From NCBI RefSeq assembly GCF_016790145.1, contig NZ_JAEUOI010000176.1, forward strand, positions 1 to 64,000: a DNA stretch of 64,000 nucleotides, given 5' to 3'. The notes under the pieces were generated by a model. The model was not told the DNA's origin. It made no database searches and saw only the letters and a program-made list of their open reading frames with translations. Within the stretch, counting starts at the first letter, position 1. Each line of letters starts with the position of its first letter. This DNA comes from Propionivibrio sp. GTDB lineage: Bacteria; Pseudomonadota; Gammaproteobacteria; Burkholderiales; Rhodocyclaceae. Below, in pieces: positions 63,181-64,000 of the stretch. Both the position numbers and the translations under genes were made by a program.

Positions 63181-64000
63181 TCAGACTCCCTTCATGTTTT
63201 GTTGCTGTAAAAGCTCGGCAAATTCGTCGGCCGGCAGCGGAACGCTGAAATAATACCCCTGAACCTCGTCGCAGCCCTGAAGCCTGAGCATCTCAAGCTG
63301 TTCGGCATGCTCAACGCCCTCGGCAATAACGTCAAGACGCAGGCTGTGCCCGAGGCTGATGACGGCTGTGGCAATCGCCCAGTCGTCGGGGTCGCTCACG
63401 ATATCGCGCACGAAGGACTGGTCGATCTTCAGCTTGTCGATGGGAAAACGCTTGAGATACGAAAGACTCGAATAGCCGGTACCAAAATCGTCAATGGCCA
63501 ACTTGACTCCCATGGCCGACAGCCGACGCAGAATTTCGACCGTTTCGACGGCATTGCCCATGACGATGCCCTCGGTCAGCTCAAGTTCAAGGTATTCGGA
63601 CGGCAACCTGGAATCGGCAAGTATCGAATGAACGCTTTCCTCCAGTTGGCCGCCACGAAACTGAACCGAGGAAATATTCACGGCAACGCTGATCGGCGGC
63701 AAGCCTGCAAGCTGCCAGGAACGGTTTTGCCGGCAGGCCTCGCGCAGCACCCACTCGCCGATGGGGACGATCAGACCGGAGATTTCCGCGACCGGGATGA
63801 ACTTGCCCGGTGAAACCAGACCGAGCTGTGGATGCCGCCAGCGCACCAGCGCTTCGGCACCGATGATGCGGCCGCTCGCGACATTAATCTGTGGCTGGTA
63901 ATGAAGAACGAACTCGCTGCGCTTGAGTCCCTGACGCAGACCATTTTCGAGTTCCAGCCTCTCCTGCGCGGCGACGTTCATTTCGCTGGCGAAGAACCGG
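63181..64000 (-). CDS. EAL-domain cyclic-di-GMP phosphodiesterase, partial (probable GGDEF-EAL)
   Basis: C-terminal part of a longer gene that runs off the right edge. The frame continues beyond the Met at 63981: upstream residues RFFASEMN are typical of the end of a GGDEF domain linking to EAL. All EAL catalytic motifs are present: GAEALVRWRH (EAL), NISSVQF (Asn), ELTEG (Glu), DDFGTGYSS, KIDQSFV (Lys), EGVE and QGYYFS. Active c-di-GMP hydrolysis is therefore likely. Whether the GGDEF part is active cannot be seen. Confidence 0.92.
   Translation of the reverse strand, partial: RFFASEMNVAAQERLELENGLRQGLKRSEFVLHYQPQINVASGRIIGAEALVRWRHPQLGLVSPGKFIPVAEISGLIVPIGEWVLREACRQNRSWQLAGLPPISVAVNISSVQFRGGQLEESVHSILADSRLPSEYLELELTEGIVMGNAVETVEILRRLSAMGVKLAIDDFGTGYSSLSYLKRFPIDKLKIDQSFVRDIVSDPDDWAIATAVISLGHSLRLDVIAEGVEHAEQLEMLRLQGCDEVQGYYFSVPLPADEFAELLQQQNMKGV

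Overview
The window reads as a contiguous piece of a betaproteobacterial chromosome, most likely Rhodocyclales (Dechloromonas, Accumulibacter or Propionivibrio type). This placement is inferred from gene order and protein style: the rpsB-tsf-pyrH-frr-uppS-cdsA-dxr-rseP-bamA-skp-lpxD-fabZ-lpxA-lpxB-rnhB run, the smc-zipA-ligA block, a class I PHA synthase, a class II (B12) ribonucleotide reductase, TRAP and LctP-type carboxylate uptake, and SelD. No rRNA, tRNA, CRISPR array, intact insertion sequence or prophage was found.

Layout. Positions 1-278 are a repeat-rich, gene-free stretch just beyond the 3' end of guaA, a known integration hotspot in other bacteria. At 279-8.5 kb lie guaBA (minus), a DUF4124 protein, the ratA/rnfH pair divergent from smpB, a MITE-like inverted repeat, and ppc. 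From 8.5 to 23.6 kb there is one long minus-strand run of 15 genes covering translation factors, UMP kinase, isoprenoid and phospholipid synthesis, outer-membrane assembly and lipid A synthesis. It is headed by rpsB with a structured leader. Divergent from it are map-glnD. From 27.3 to 36.9 kb a second compact minus-strand operon holds smc-zipA-ligA-galU-hpt-mtnP-def. From 37 to 43.8 kb come queF, a UPF0149/SEC-C protein, a diheme cytochrome c, a Cys-rich microprotein, phaC, a half-size EamA transporter and an orphan FliD-like protein behind a well-spaced sigma-54 site.

From 44.2 to 50.6 kb are a MaoC-hydratase/phosphotransacetylase fusion coupled to ackA (acetyl-CoA, acetyl-phosphate and acetate interconversion), nrdJ preceded by two NrdR-like boxes exactly 31 bp apart, and a universal stress protein. 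From 50.9 to 60.7 kb is a carboxylate-uptake and lactate-use region: a TakP-like TRAP binding protein convergent with its DctQM permease, a lactate permease flanked by N- and C-terminal remnants of another copy, a D-lactate dehydrogenase of the FAD/Fe-S type, and a divergent GntR/FadR-family regulator whose gene is preceded by a perfect 17-bp palindrome of the LldR/PdhR type. The right end holds paired REP-like hairpins, selD, a CopZ-like metal-binding protein and the C-terminal part of a GGDEF-EAL protein running off the window.

Most of the window is well-conserved housekeeping. The parts most worth following are the lactate permease remnants with the regulator operator, the hydratase-Pta fusion lacking the usual catalytic His, the NrdR boxes, the sigma-54-linked orphan FliD-like protein, the Cys-rich microprotein, and the repeat families.
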